Under the pieces are notes generated by a model. It ran no database searches. It was not told where the DNA came from and was given only the letters and a program-made list of their open reading frames with translations. This document shows positions 1 to 8,201 of a stretch of 64,000 nt of DNA, piece by piece; positions within the stretch are counted from its first letter, which is position 1, and each line of letters starts with the position of its first letter. Position numbers and translations under genes: made by a program. Source of the stretch: Clostridium pascui (GTDB lineage: Bacteria > Bacillota > Clostridia > Clostridiales > Clostridiaceae). The stretch covers positions 716,055 through 780,054 of the forward strand of contig NZ_JAFBDB010000002.1 of the NCBI RefSeq assembly GCF_016908015.1, read 5' to 3'.

Positions 1-665
1 GCGCAAGGCACTTCTACAAGTCCTGCAACTGGATCGCATACAAGTCCCATAATATTTTGAATACAAATCGTAGATGAGTGTAAACTCTGGCTAGGAGTAC
101 CTCCCATCATTTCAACTATTGCTGCAGAAGCCATGGCAGCTGCCGATCCGCATTCTGCCTGGCATCCACCTTCAGCCCCAGATACGCTGGCATTTTTAGC
201 TATAATTACTCCTACTGTAGAAGCAGTAAATAGAGCTTTTATCATGTCATCTTCACTTTTATTTAGCTTTTCCCCAGCAGAAATTATAGCGGCTGGAAGG
301 ATTCCACAGGAGCCTGCAGTAGGACATGCAACTATTTTACCCATGGCAGCATTTATTTCAGAAGAAGAAAGAGCACGGGCCATAGCTTTAGTTACAAACT
401 CTCCTGTAAGACTTAAGCCACCTTGAGAATATTTATAGAGTCTATGAGCGTCGCCTCCAATAAGGCCGCTTACAGATATTACTTCTGTATGAAGAGCCTC
501 ATTTGATGAGTTTATCATGACCTGAAAGTTTTTTCTCATTTTTTCAAATATAACATCCTGAGAAAGTCCACTTTCTTCGCTTTCTGCTTCTAAAGCATAC
601 TCCCATATGTTTATGTTTTTTTCATCACACATTTTTACTAATTCTTCGCCAGTATTTACAAACAT
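1..665 (-). CDS. sdaAA: L-serine dehydratase, iron-sulfur-dependent, alpha subunit (5' part; runs off left edge)
   Basis: Deaminates L-serine to pyruvate and ammonia in the cytoplasm, together with a beta subunit not seen here. The first 221 codons are visible. Reading the minus strand from ATG at 665 gives MFVNTGEELVKMCDEKN, then the family's conserved blocks CPTAGSCGILPAA, GAEGGCQAECGSAAAMA and GLVCDPVAGLVEVPC, which contain the cysteines associated with the oxygen-sensitive [4Fe-4S] cluster. A ribosome binding site (AGGGAGAG) lies about 7 nt before the ATG. The C-terminal part is beyond the window. The match is to the separate alpha chain of the Firmicute two-subunit enzyme. It fits an amino-acid-fermenting anaerobe. 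Confidence 0.95.
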   Translation of the reverse strand, partial: MFVNTGEELVKMCDEKNINIWEYALEAESEESGLSQDVIFEKMRKNFQVMINSSNEALHTEVISVSGLIGGDAHRLYKYSQGGLSLTGEFVTKAMARALSSSEINAAMGKIVACPTAGSCGILPAAIISAGEKLNKSEDDMIKALFTASTVGVIIAKNASVSGAEGGCQAECGSAAAMASAAIVEMMGGTPSQSLHSSTICIQNIMGLVCDPVAGLVEVPC

Positions 666-981
666 TTTTTAACTCTCCCTTTATATTGAATTTTTATAAT
701 TTAATTTATGATAAGCGATTTGTTTTATAGTTGATAGTCTCTAGTTACTAATCACTATGTATATTACTTCTACTAAGGTAATTTATTAGTTTATGCAGTA
801 TTTAGTATTAAACTAAAATTTAAAGACTAATCAGATTTAAATACTTTGCATTTTTATTATATCCTAAAAACAAAAAATGGTGGAGGTAAATATGAAATAT
901 CTTTAAAAATGTCATTTTAAAGAAAAAAATAGAAAGCCATCTAATAGATGACTTTCATTAAAAATTATAATTTGTGATATA
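666..981. other. AT-rich intergenic region
   Basis: Lies between two minus-strand genes. It should hold the promoter of sdaAA and holds the terminator of the upstream CWB2 gene (922-956). A good ribosome binding site followed by a 4-codon open frame (ATG at about 892, plus strand) is visible, but nothing longer. No riboswitch or repeat was recognised. Confidence 0.4.
922..956 (-). terminator. Intrinsic terminator of the CWB2 gene
   Basis: The arms GAAAGCCATCTA (932-943) and TAGATGACTTTC (945-956) pair with one mismatch. On the minus strand the hairpin is followed by a T-rich run (TATTTTTTTC), about 26 nt after the stop codon of the gene ending at 982. Confidence 0.7.
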
Positions 982-3162
982 CTACTTTATTTCAGTTTCC
1001 TCTTTTACTTCTATAGGTGCATACATACTATTCATTAAATCTACAAAGTCTATAGAGTTTGTATTAGTCAATGCTGGTATGTTAATATCTACAGTTTCAT
1101 TTATTTTAGTTAGGTTTGTGTTAAAGTTTACGTTTAAGTTTAATACACCTTTTAAATCACCTGATGGTTGTGGAGATAATGCAGCGAATTTAGCTAAGTC
1201 AACTTTTAGATCCATAGATCCAGTTTCATACATAACATGGCCATCTTCATTTAAGTAATAATCCATCACTATACCTTTGCTGCCTAATAATTCTAATGAA
1301 GATAGTTTATTTACAAAATTACTATATTGTAAACTTACATAAGGCATATTTGACATTAAATTTTCTATTTCTACTTTATAGTCTGGCTTAGTCTCGCCTT
1401 CAGGATTAGGCATAGCTTCAGTAATAGCACTCATATAAGCTACTATAAATTCCTTAACAGCATCTTTTTGTATAAAGTTTAAAGCGTTATTTCCTGTATA
1501 GCTCATAAGTGAGGATAAAGTGCTATTATTTAGTGTAAGTCTATAAACCTCTGCATTTCTTCCATCAGGTGTTTTAGTAACGTCTGATAGCTTTGAAATT
1601 ATGTTAAGGTTAGGTTTGTAACCTAAAGTATATTCTTTAGCTAAAGCTTCTATTTGAGGAGTAAACTCTTCAACGACTTTATTTAATTTTTCAAAGTCTA
1701 TAGTAGTTTCTTTAGGATCAGACATTTGTCCCATTTTATTAAAATCAAGTACTAGGTAGTCTTTATCTTTAAGAACTGCCATATTTGGATCAGATGCTGA
1801 TATTGGCGCTATCGTTTCCTTAGGAAGTTTATAGAGCATTTTCATATTGTTACTTGAATAATCAAGCCACATTGAAGTTTCTTGTGCAGGCATAGCACCC
1901 ATCATTCCACCAAATTTTACTGATGTTTTTACTTCTTCTTTAACTGTAGTTTTAGTTGGAGAATTAACTTTAACATTAGATGTAAAATCTATCTTATTGC
2001 CAATCATAGATACAACCTGATTATAGCCTTCCTGCATTTCTGATGATAAACCAGAAGCTGAAAAGTTTATTGTCGTATTAGAGGAAGCTTCTACAGATTG
2101 CATTTGTTTTGCCTCAGCTAATTTACTCCAAAATGCCTGACCCTCTTTTGTATTTGGAAGAGGCTGGTTTAAAGTATCTTCTATGGAGTTACTTATAGAG
2201 CCTATTTCTCCAAGGATATACTGAGAAGTATAAGTTGTACCACTTAAATATTGAGTTTGGGCACTGAAGTCCTTGCCGTCTGTAAGAAGTATTGGAGCAT
2301 TTAATTTAGCAGCTAATACACTTCCAGCTAAAGCATCAGGAAAGTTTTCGCCAGAAGCTATTACAGCATTATTAGTATCTAAGTTAAATGCATTACATAC
2401 TGCTAAATTAGTAAGATATTTAGTTTTACCTGCAATTCTTACTATATCAGTATCGGTTAAAGAAGGATTAATAGCTTGTACCTGTGAAGTTATTTTAGAA
2501 GAAAGCATATTTTCTCCACCGATTATATAAACCTTAGAAGGTTTTATTACATTAAGTTGTGATTTCATAGTATCAGAAATAGAATCCTTAGCACTCATAA
2601 TAATAGGATAGCCCTTTATAGCCGATATACTAGATATACTTAATGCATCGGCAAAAGCATTGGAATTTACTATAAATACTGGAGTGCCTTTTTTTACAGA
2701 AAGCTTACTTACAATATTACTATTTGTTTCAAATCTATTATTGCCAGTTAACCTTTCTGTACTATATCCTAGAGATTTAATTTTGTTTTCGATTTCAGCA
2801 TCTACACTTGAAGTTCCTCCAAGAATATACACCTTACCTGAAGATTTTAAGTATTTTTGAATATAATCAAATGCGTAGTTATTATCTTTTTCAGTCGTTC
2901 CCATAAGAAGAATAGGGGCGTTTAAATTTTTAGCAAGTAAACTTCCGTTTAATGCATCAGCAAATCCTTCACCACTCGCTATTACTACATTGTCTAAGGA
3001 ATTTGCAACATTATTAAACTTTTCAGCAATAGCATAAGAAGTTGCATAACGGTTTTCTCCACCGAGTCTATTTTGTACTTTAGCACTAGCTGGGCTTGTA
3101 CAAGTGACGCTAAGCATTACTGCTAAGGTAGCTGATGCCACTAAAGCCTTAATTTTTTTCAT
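982..3162 (-). CDS. Secreted protein with three CWB2 cell-wall-binding repeats and an unrecognised C-terminal domain
   Basis: A 726-residue exported protein. Residues 1-28 form a signal peptide (KK, hydrophobic core, cleavage after ASA). Residues of about 30-330 hold three tandem cell-wall-binding-2 repeats. Their hallmark blocks are GEGFADALNGSLLA, NSNAFADALSISS and GENFPDALAGSVLA, with glycine-rich IIGGE/ILGGT turns. CWB2 domains anchor clostridial proteins non-covalently to anionic wall polymers. Residues of about 345-726 are beta-rich and low in cysteine, with repeated Asn/Thr/Lys stretches and motifs such as WLDYSSNNMKMLYKLP. They resemble lipoprotein-like substrate-binding or carrier domains in texture, but I do not recognise a family. 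The gene is monocistronic, with terminators on both sides. The architecture of anchor followed by a large unknown domain suggests a surface-displayed function. Confidence 0.85.
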   Translation of the reverse strand: MKKIKALVASATLAVMLSVTCTSPASAKVQNRLGGENRYATSYAIAEKFNNVANSLDNVVIASGEGFADALNGSLLAKNLNAPILLMGTTEKDNNYAFDYIQKYLKSSGKVYILGGTSSVDAEIENKIKSLGYSTERLTGNNRFETNSNIVSKLSVKKGTPVFIVNSNAFADALSISSISAIKGYPIIMSAKDSISDTMKSQLNVIKPSKVYIIGGENMLSSKITSQVQAINPSLTDTDIVRIAGKTKYLTNLAVCNAFNLDTNNAVIASGENFPDALAGSVLAAKLNAPILLTDGKDFSAQTQYLSGTTYTSQYILGEIGSISNSIEDTLNQPLPNTKEGQAFWSKLAEAKQMQSVEASSNTTINFSASGLSSEMQEGYNQVVSMIGNKIDFTSNVKVNSPTKTTVKEEVKTSVKFGGMMGAMPAQETSMWLDYSSNNMKMLYKLPKETIAPISASDPNMAVLKDKDYLVLDFNKMGQMSDPKETTIDFEKLNKVVEEFTPQIEALAKEYTLGYKPNLNIISKLSDVTKTPDGRNAEVYRLTLNNSTLSSLMSYTGNNALNFIQKDAVKEFIVAYMSAITEAMPNPEGETKPDYKVEIENLMSNMPYVSLQYSNFVNKLSSLELLGSKGIVMDYYLNEDGHVMYETGSMDLKVDLAKFAALSPQPSGDLKGVLNLNVNFNTNLTKINETVDINIPALTNTNSIDFVDLMNSMYAPIEVKEETEIK

Positions 3163-3185
3163 AATATAATCTCTCCTTTATGTTT

Positions 3186-3227
3186 GTAAAAAATTACTTC
3201 CTACTAATTTTTCGATTAATAGGAAGT
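3186..3227 (-). terminator. Intrinsic terminator after the CNNM-family gene
   Basis: The arms ACTTCCTACTAAT (3196-3208) and ATTAATAGGAAGT (3215-3227) form a 13-bp stem with one wobble pair. On the minus strand a TTTTTT tract follows at 3193-3188. It separates the 3284-4582 gene from the CWB2 gene, which starts at 3162. Confidence 0.7.
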
Positions 3228-3283
3228 TTATTCCTATATTAGATTATACATCTAATGTTGGTAAATATAAAGAATAATTTAAA

Positions 3284-4582
3284 TTAACTGATTGTAATCT
3301 TTAAGGTTTTAATTCGCTTATCTTCTGCTTTTTCAATTTTAAATGTTATATTTTCATATTCTACTATTTCATTATCGTTAGGCATAGCTCCTAACAAATT
3401 TACCACAAATCCTCCTATGGTATCTGCATTATCTGTAGGTAAATTTAAATGAAATACTTCATTTATTTCATCTATAGATAAAAGTCCGTCTATCATATAT
3501 GTATTTGGATCAATTTTAGTAATACTCATATGCATTTCATCATATTCATCGAATATATTTCCCACTATTTCTTCTAGTAAATCTTCCATAGTAACAATAC
3601 CTGAAAAACCACCGTATTCATCTATAAGTATTGTCATATAGGTTTTGTCCTTTTGCATTTCTTTAAAAAGTACGTCTATAGGTTTAGTTTCAGGTACAAA
3701 ATAAGCAGGTCTTAAAAGTTTTGTTAAATCTTCAGCTAGGAATTTATTATGTCTTAAACCAAAGAATAAGTCCTTAACGTAGAGTATGCCTATTATATTA
3801 TCTACATCTTCTTCATATACCGGAACCCTTGAGTATTTTTCTTCTAATATTTTATCTAAAACATCTTCAGTAGGTGCAGTTAGGTCTACGGCAAATACAT
3901 TAGTTCTTGGAGTCATAATTTCCTTTGCTAAAGTATCATCAAAATCAAATATGCCATTTATCATTTCTTTTTCAGTTTCATTTATAACACCAGTTTCCTG
4001 ACCAACTTCTATCATCATTTTTATTTCTTCAACGGACACATCTTCTTCGATATTATCGCTATTAATTCCAAATAATCGTCCTAGTACGCTAGTAGAAAGG
4101 GTAAGTATTTTAACAAAGGGAAGTGCTACTTTCGAAAAATAAACTATGGGCTTCACCACAGATAAAGCAATATTTTCTGAATTTTGAAGAGCTATTCTCT
4201 TTGGTAAAAGTTCTCCAAATACTAGTGTTATATATGAAAGAAGTATTGTCACAATTATTAAGGCAATATTAGAGCTTCCGGGAATATTTAAATTGTTAAG
4301 AATCTTAGTCAAAGGTTCAGAAAGTTTTGTGGCAGCAGAAGCACTGGCCAAAAATCCTGCTACAGTTATACCAACTTGAATAGTTGCTAGAAATTTACTA
4401 GGCTCATTAGTTAACTTTAAAAGAAGTTTTGCCTTAGAATTATCTTCATCTTCGGCCATACGAGTAATTTTATTTTTATTTATAGACACTATTGCCATTT
4501 CGGAAGCGGCAAAAAATGCATTTATAAGTATAAGTATCAAAATAAACAACAAATCAGGTAAAATACTGGGGGAATCATTCAT
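3284..4582 (-). CDS. CNNM/HlyC-CorC family membrane protein (DUF21, CBS pair, CorC_HlyC domain)
   Basis: 432 residues in the usual three-part order. An N-terminal DUF21/CNNM transmembrane domain (about 1-190) has the conserved FFAASEMAIVSINK and GELLPKRIALQN motifs. Two CBS domains (about 205-330) follow, with MTPRTNVFAVD and IDEYGGFSGIVTMEDLLEEIVGNI. The C-terminal CorC_HlyC domain spans about 345-430 (YMIDGLLSIDEINE). Relatives are implicated in Mg2+ efflux or homeostasis (Bacillus MpfA/YhdP type), and the older name is hemolysin C-like. I infer an ion-transport role with nucleotide sensing through the CBS pair. There is no direct evidence for haemolysis. It is divergent from the sensory hydrogenase gene at 4782. 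Confidence 0.88.
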   Translation of the reverse strand: MNDSPSILPDLLFILILILINAFFAASEMAIVSINKNKITRMAEDEDNSKAKLLLKLTNEPSKFLATIQVGITVAGFLASASAATKLSEPLTKILNNLNIPGSSNIALIIVTILLSYITLVFGELLPKRIALQNSENIALSVVKPIVYFSKVALPFVKILTLSTSVLGRLFGINSDNIEEDVSVEEIKMMIEVGQETGVINETEKEMINGIFDFDDTLAKEIMTPRTNVFAVDLTAPTEDVLDKILEEKYSRVPVYEEDVDNIIGILYVKDLFFGLRHNKFLAEDLTKLLRPAYFVPETKPIDVLFKEMQKDKTYMTILIDEYGGFSGIVTMEDLLEEIVGNIFDEYDEMHMSITKIDPNTYMIDGLLSIDEINEVFHLNLPTDNADTIGGFVVNLLGAMPNDNEIVEYENITFKIEKAEDKRIKTLKITIS

Positions 4583-4781
4583 TAAATATAACAGTCCTTT
4601 CCAATTAAATAGTATATATATTAAATCATATATTTGGTAAAATTACAATATTTACAACCTATAGAATACATGGCATATTTATTGTAAAATTAGTATGTGG
4701 AATTAATATAAAGAAAAAACAAAAAATATAAAAAATTTTCATTTATAATTATACATTTTTGATTATGAGGAGGAATAATAA

Positions 4782-6503
4782 ATGGCTCATATGAATTTTT
4801 CTACGGCTAACTGTAAAAATTGTTATAAATGTTTAAGAACATGTCCTGTTAAAGCTATAAGATTTAAAAATGAACAAGCTGAAATAGTGGAAAAAAGATG
4901 CATTGGATGTTCTCATTGTCTTGTTATATGTCCACAAAATGCAAGATATATAGAAAGCGATTTGGATAAAGTTAAAAATGCAATAAGTTCAAAAAAAAGA
5001 ATTATCGCATCTCTTGCGCCATCCTTTGCAGGGTATATTGACGCAGACTATAAAAAGTTCATAGGAGCATTAAAAAAGCTTGGAATTGAAGTTGCTACAG
5101 AAACCTCTCTAGGCGCGGAAAGAGTGACGCAGGAATACAAAAAATATATTAAAGAAAACAAAAAGGAAATATATATATCTACCTGTTGTCCATCAGCGAA
5201 TTACTTAGTGCAAAAATACTATCCAACATTAATACCTTATATAATACCTGTGGTAACTCCTATGACAGCCTCAGGAAAGATATTAAAGGATGTTTATGGC
5301 CAGGATAGCTTTGTGGTATTTATAGGCCCTTGTACTGCCAAAAAAATGGAATCAGATAAAGATAAAAATGAAAATGTAGATGGAGTTTTAACTTATGAAG
5401 AAGTTTTCAATTGGATGAATGAGGAAAAGATAAACCTAGAAGATGTGGATGAGCAGGAGTTTTATAATATTTCTTCAAATGATTCTAGATCGTATCCTAT
5501 CACAGGTGGCATTTTAAATGCTATTGGAGAAATAGATAATACCAGTGGGTTTCAGAAAATATCTGTTTCAGGGTTAGAGGAGTGCATGGAAGTTTTTAAT
5601 TCTTTGTCTAAAGGGGAAATAACAAATGTGCTTTTAGAAGTTAGTGCTTGCTCAGGAAGTTGCATTGGAGGTCCAAGCAGTATAAAAGAGAATAATGGAT
5701 ATTTTAAAAGACTTTCAAGAGTTAAAAGTTATATTAAGAGCAAAGAAGATACTACGCAAAGTGGCAATTATGTACTTAAAGATGGTATTGATTTTTACTG
5801 TGAATTTAAAGATGAATCCTTAGGGAAAATTAATCCACATGAAGAATACTTAAAGGCAATAATGAAAAGTATGGGTAAGTTCGGTCCAGATGATGAATTA
5901 AATTGCGGGGTATGTGGGTATGATACTTGCAAAGATAAAGCAATTGCTATATATGAAAATATGTCAGAACCTACTATGTGCCTTCATTATATGCGAAGCA
6001 AGGCTGAAAAAATTACTAATATGATATTTAAAAACTCAAATGCAATAATGATATTATTAGATGGTGAACTAAATATAAAGGAAATAAATCCAGCGGGAGA
6101 GCAGCTTTTTCTTGTAAAAAATGAAAATATAAAGGACAAACCAATATCTGCGCTTATGCAAGATGAAGATTTTATGTATGTAAAAGAAACGATGGATAGT
6201 ATAAAAGCTAAAAGAGTTGTTCTTTTCAAATATAATGCAGTACTTATAGAGAGTATAGTGTATTTAGAAAAGGAAGACTTGATACTTGCAATAATGGTAA
6301 ATGTTATGGAGGAAGAGAAGAAAAGACAGGCTTTAGTTAAAGTTAAAGAGAATACATTAAATGCAGCTCAAGAAGTTATAGAAAAACAAATGAGGGTAGC
6401 TCAGGAAATAGCAAGCCTTTTAGGAGAAACTACTGCAGAAACAAAGCTTATACTTACAAAGCTTAAGAAGGTTGTTGAAGGGGAAGAAGGTGAAATTAGA
6501 TGA
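4782..6503 (+). CDS. Putative sensory [FeFe]-hydrogenase (group C-like, HydS type) with PAS domain
   Basis: 573 residues. Two [4Fe-4S] ferredoxin motifs lie at the N-terminus (C11-C14-C17-C21 and C40-C43-C46-C50). An H-cluster domain follows with degenerate signatures: STCCPSAN near residue 133 instead of TSCCPxW, GPCTAKKME near 181 instead of MPCxxKxxE, and SACSGSCIGG near 288 instead of MACPGGCxxGGGQ. A further 4-Cys Fe-S domain (CGVCGYDTC) sits near 373, then a PAS domain (about 400-510) and a helical tail. The cluster cysteines are kept while the active-site methionines and the proton-path context are changed. That pattern is typical of H2-sensing group C enzymes rather than catalytic ones. 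It overlaps the next gene, a phosphatase, by 4 nt (ATGA). I infer an H2 or redox signal passed through PAS to the phosphatase. Confidence 0.85.
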   Translation: MAHMNFSTANCKNCYKCLRTCPVKAIRFKNEQAEIVEKRCIGCSHCLVICPQNARYIESDLDKVKNAISSKKRIIASLAPSFAGYIDADYKKFIGALKKLGIEVATETSLGAERVTQEYKKYIKENKKEIYISTCCPSANYLVQKYYPTLIPYIIPVVTPMTASGKILKDVYGQDSFVVFIGPCTAKKMESDKDKNENVDGVLTYEEVFNWMNEEKINLEDVDEQEFYNISSNDSRSYPITGGILNAIGEIDNTSGFQKISVSGLEECMEVFNSLSKGEITNVLLEVSACSGSCIGGPSSIKENNGYFKRLSRVKSYIKSKEDTTQSGNYVLKDGIDFYCEFKDESLGKINPHEEYLKAIMKSMGKFGPDDELNCGVCGYDTCKDKAIAIYENMSEPTMCLHYMRSKAEKITNMIFKNSNAIMILLDGELNIKEINPAGEQLFLVKNENIKDKPISALMQDEDFMYVKETMDSIKAKRVVLFKYNAVLIESIVYLEKEDLILAIMVNVMEEEKKRQALVKVKENTLNAAQEVIEKQMRVAQEIASLLGETTAETKLILTKLKKVVEGEEGEIR

Positions 6504-7672
6504 GCCTTTTCTTAGATGTTGCTTTTCAAAGCCTAGTCAAGTATAATGAAGAACTTTGTGGAGATATAGTAGAGGTTATAAGACTTAAGGACAGGCTTAT
6601 AGTAGTTATGGCAGATGGGTTAGGAAGCGGAGTCAAGGCTAACATATTAGCAACACTTACGGCAAAGATAACATCTACTATGTTAAAAGGAGGAGCAGAT
6701 ATATATGAAACTATGGATACTGTAGTAAATACACTACCTATTTGCAAAGAAAGAAACATAGCATATGCTACATTTACTTTAGTGCAGATATACGAAGATG
6801 GAGAAACATATTTAGTTGAGTATGAAAACCCATCATTCATACTTGTAAGAGCAGGAAGCCACATGGACATGCCTAAAAAAGAAATTGTTATAAATGAAAA
6901 AAAAATTGTAGAAAGTAGATTTTATATTAAAGAAGGAGATGCCCTTGTCATATTAAGTGATGGAGTTGTAAATGCAGGACCAGGAAATACAATGAATATG
7001 AATTGGAGCGTAGATAATATAAGAGATTATCTAGAAAGAAGCATATCAAGTCAAATTGATGCAAAAATCACAACAGAAGATTTAATAGACATAACCTATA
7101 GTTTATATAGTGGAAGATGCTATGATGATGCCACAGTAGTTACTATTAAAGCGGTAATGCCTAAATATGTAGATTTATTTACAGGACCTCCATTAAATAA
7201 AGAAGTAGATTCAAAGCTTATAAAAGAATTTATGAAATCTCGAGGTAAAAAAATAATATGTGGAGGAACTGCGGGAAATATTGCAGCAAGGGAGCTTAAA
7301 AGAAAAATTAAGGTAAGCACAGAAAAAATATATAATGGGGTACCGCCAACAGGAAAAATGGAAGGAATAGATCTAATAACTGAAGGAGTAGTTACATTAA
7401 ATAGAGCTATAGAAAATATTAAAAAGTATAAAGATAATTTTGATAATGGAAATAAAGGAATGAAGATAATTGGAGAAGATGGGGCTTCAAAGCTTACAAG
7501 AATACTTATAAATGAATGTACTCATTTAACTTTATGGATAGGAAAAGCTACAAATCCTGCCCATAAAAAGGACGACTTCCCAAAGGAGCTAAGCATAAAA
7601 TTAAAACTGATAAAGGAACTTAGAGATATAATGGTGGAGCTTGGGAAAAAGGTAGAAGTGAAGGAGATATAA
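6500..7672 (+). CDS. SpoIIE/PP2C-type serine phosphatase, partner of the sensory hydrogenase
   Basis: 390 residues. The start ATG overlaps the hydrogenase stop, so translation is coupled. Residues of about 15-220 form a SpoIIE-like PPM phosphatase domain. Its metal-binding aspartates sit in VVMADGLGSGVKAN, ALVILSDGVVNAG and CYDDATVVTIK. The C-terminal 170 residues (GGTAGNIAARELKRKI and a long helix) are a family-specific extension I cannot name. PPM phosphatases of this type usually dephosphorylate anti-sigma-factor antagonists or related regulators. Pairing with a PAS-containing [FeFe]-hydrogenase matches the phosphatase-linked subgroup of sensory hydrogenases described in hydrogenase classifications. 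The downstream target is not encoded nearby, so it remains unknown. Confidence 0.82.
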   Translation: MSLFLDVAFQSLVKYNEELCGDIVEVIRLKDRLIVVMADGLGSGVKANILATLTAKITSTMLKGGADIYETMDTVVNTLPICKERNIAYATFTLVQIYEDGETYLVEYENPSFILVRAGSHMDMPKKEIVINEKKIVESRFYIKEGDALVILSDGVVNAGPGNTMNMNWSVDNIRDYLERSISSQIDAKITTEDLIDITYSLYSGRCYDDATVVTIKAVMPKYVDLFTGPPLNKEVDSKLIKEFMKSRGKKIICGGTAGNIAARELKRKIKVSTEKIYNGVPPTGKMEGIDLITEGVVTLNRAIENIKKYKDNFDNGNKGMKIIGEDGASKLTRILINECTHLTLWIGKATNPAHKKDDFPKELSIKLKLIKELRDIMVELGKKVEVKEI

Positions 7673-7787
7673 ATACTAAATAATAATTAAATTAGATATA
7701 TGTTTTAATAATTGAATTAATTGATTAATGATGTTTAAGATGTTTATAATATTTAAGATAATAAATTATAAAAAAATTAAAAACCTA

Positions 7788-7816
7788 TTGACATTATATT
7801 AACTGTGATTTAGAAT
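7788..7816 (+). promoter_or_regulatory. Sigma-A promoter of the trp operon
   Basis: TTGACA at 7788-7793, a 17-bp spacer, and TAGAAT at 7811-7816. It sits directly upstream of the T-box leader. One mismatch from consensus in total. Confidence 0.85.
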
Positions 7817-8057
7817 TGGATTACAGTCAATGATCAGAAAGAGTAGATATGGAAGTTTAGTTTTAGCGAATCTGGGGTGGTGCAAGCCAGGTACTGTAGT
7901 CTATATTGAATGGGTCTGTGAGATGAAATGCCAATTAGGTTTAAGTTGTAATTACCTATAGTAGCATTATCCGGGAATCCACCGTTAAAAGGATAGGATA
8001 TCGAGAAAATCTGTATCTGATAAAGATGATTTTATATTTAGGTGGCATAACGAGTGT

Positions 8058-8095
8058 AACACTTCGTCCTAGCAGGGATGAAGTGTTTTTTATTT
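8058..8095 (+). terminator. T-box terminator 1
   Basis: The arms AACACTTCGTCC (8058-8069) and GGGATGAAGTGTT (8075-8087) are followed by a T run (TTTTTTATTTT). It is mutually exclusive with antiterminator 1, in which the UAGG next to the T-box pairs with CCUA at 8068-8071. Confidence 0.85.
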
Positions 8096-8141
8096 TATAA
8101 ATGTGCTACTGTAATGTGAAATTAACATGGGTGGTACCACG

Positions 8142-8181
8142 GCCACTTCGTCCCATTATTTGGACGAAGTGGCTTTTTTTG
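8142..8181 (+). terminator. T-box terminator 2
   Basis: A perfect 12-bp stem, GCCACTTCGTCC (8142-8153) with GGACGAAGTGGC (8162-8173), followed by seven T residues. It ends 20 nt before the trpE start codon. Confidence 0.9.
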
Positions 8182-8201
8182 TTTATAAAGGAGGGGGCAT
8201 T

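Larger units (their letters stand above)
7820..8181 (+). promoter_or_regulatory. Trp T-box riboswitch with duplicated antiterminator/terminator module
   Basis: A leader RNA that senses uncharged tRNA-Trp and controls transcription into trpE. Stem I begins near 7835 with the AGTA motif (7843-7846). Its distal part (GGTGGTGCAAGCC near 7876) is typical. The specifier codon reads TGG (Trp) at 7911-7913, in the context GAATGGG. Module 1 has the T-box core AGGTGGCATAACG (from about 8040), in which UGGC complements the GCCA end expected of bacterial tRNA-Trp (discriminator G). It is followed by terminator 1. Module 2 has GGGTGGTACCACG (from 8129), with UGGU, followed by terminator 2. No second stem I or specifier fits in the 33 nt between the modules, so only the decision module is duplicated. 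Confidence 0.92.

Noticed and set aside
133..426. 97-codon plus-strand frame opposite sdaAA
   Set aside because: The minus strand encodes conserved L-serine dehydratase motifs; the plus frame is its shadow.
892..906. Strong ribosome binding site followed by a 4-codon frame
   Set aside because: Too short to support a gene; could be the vestige of one, but nothing else remains.
8127..8201. In-frame N-terminal extension of trpE from an upstream ATG
   Set aside because: It would translate the second T-box core and terminator; the ATG at 8202 has a strong ribosome binding site and gives the family length.
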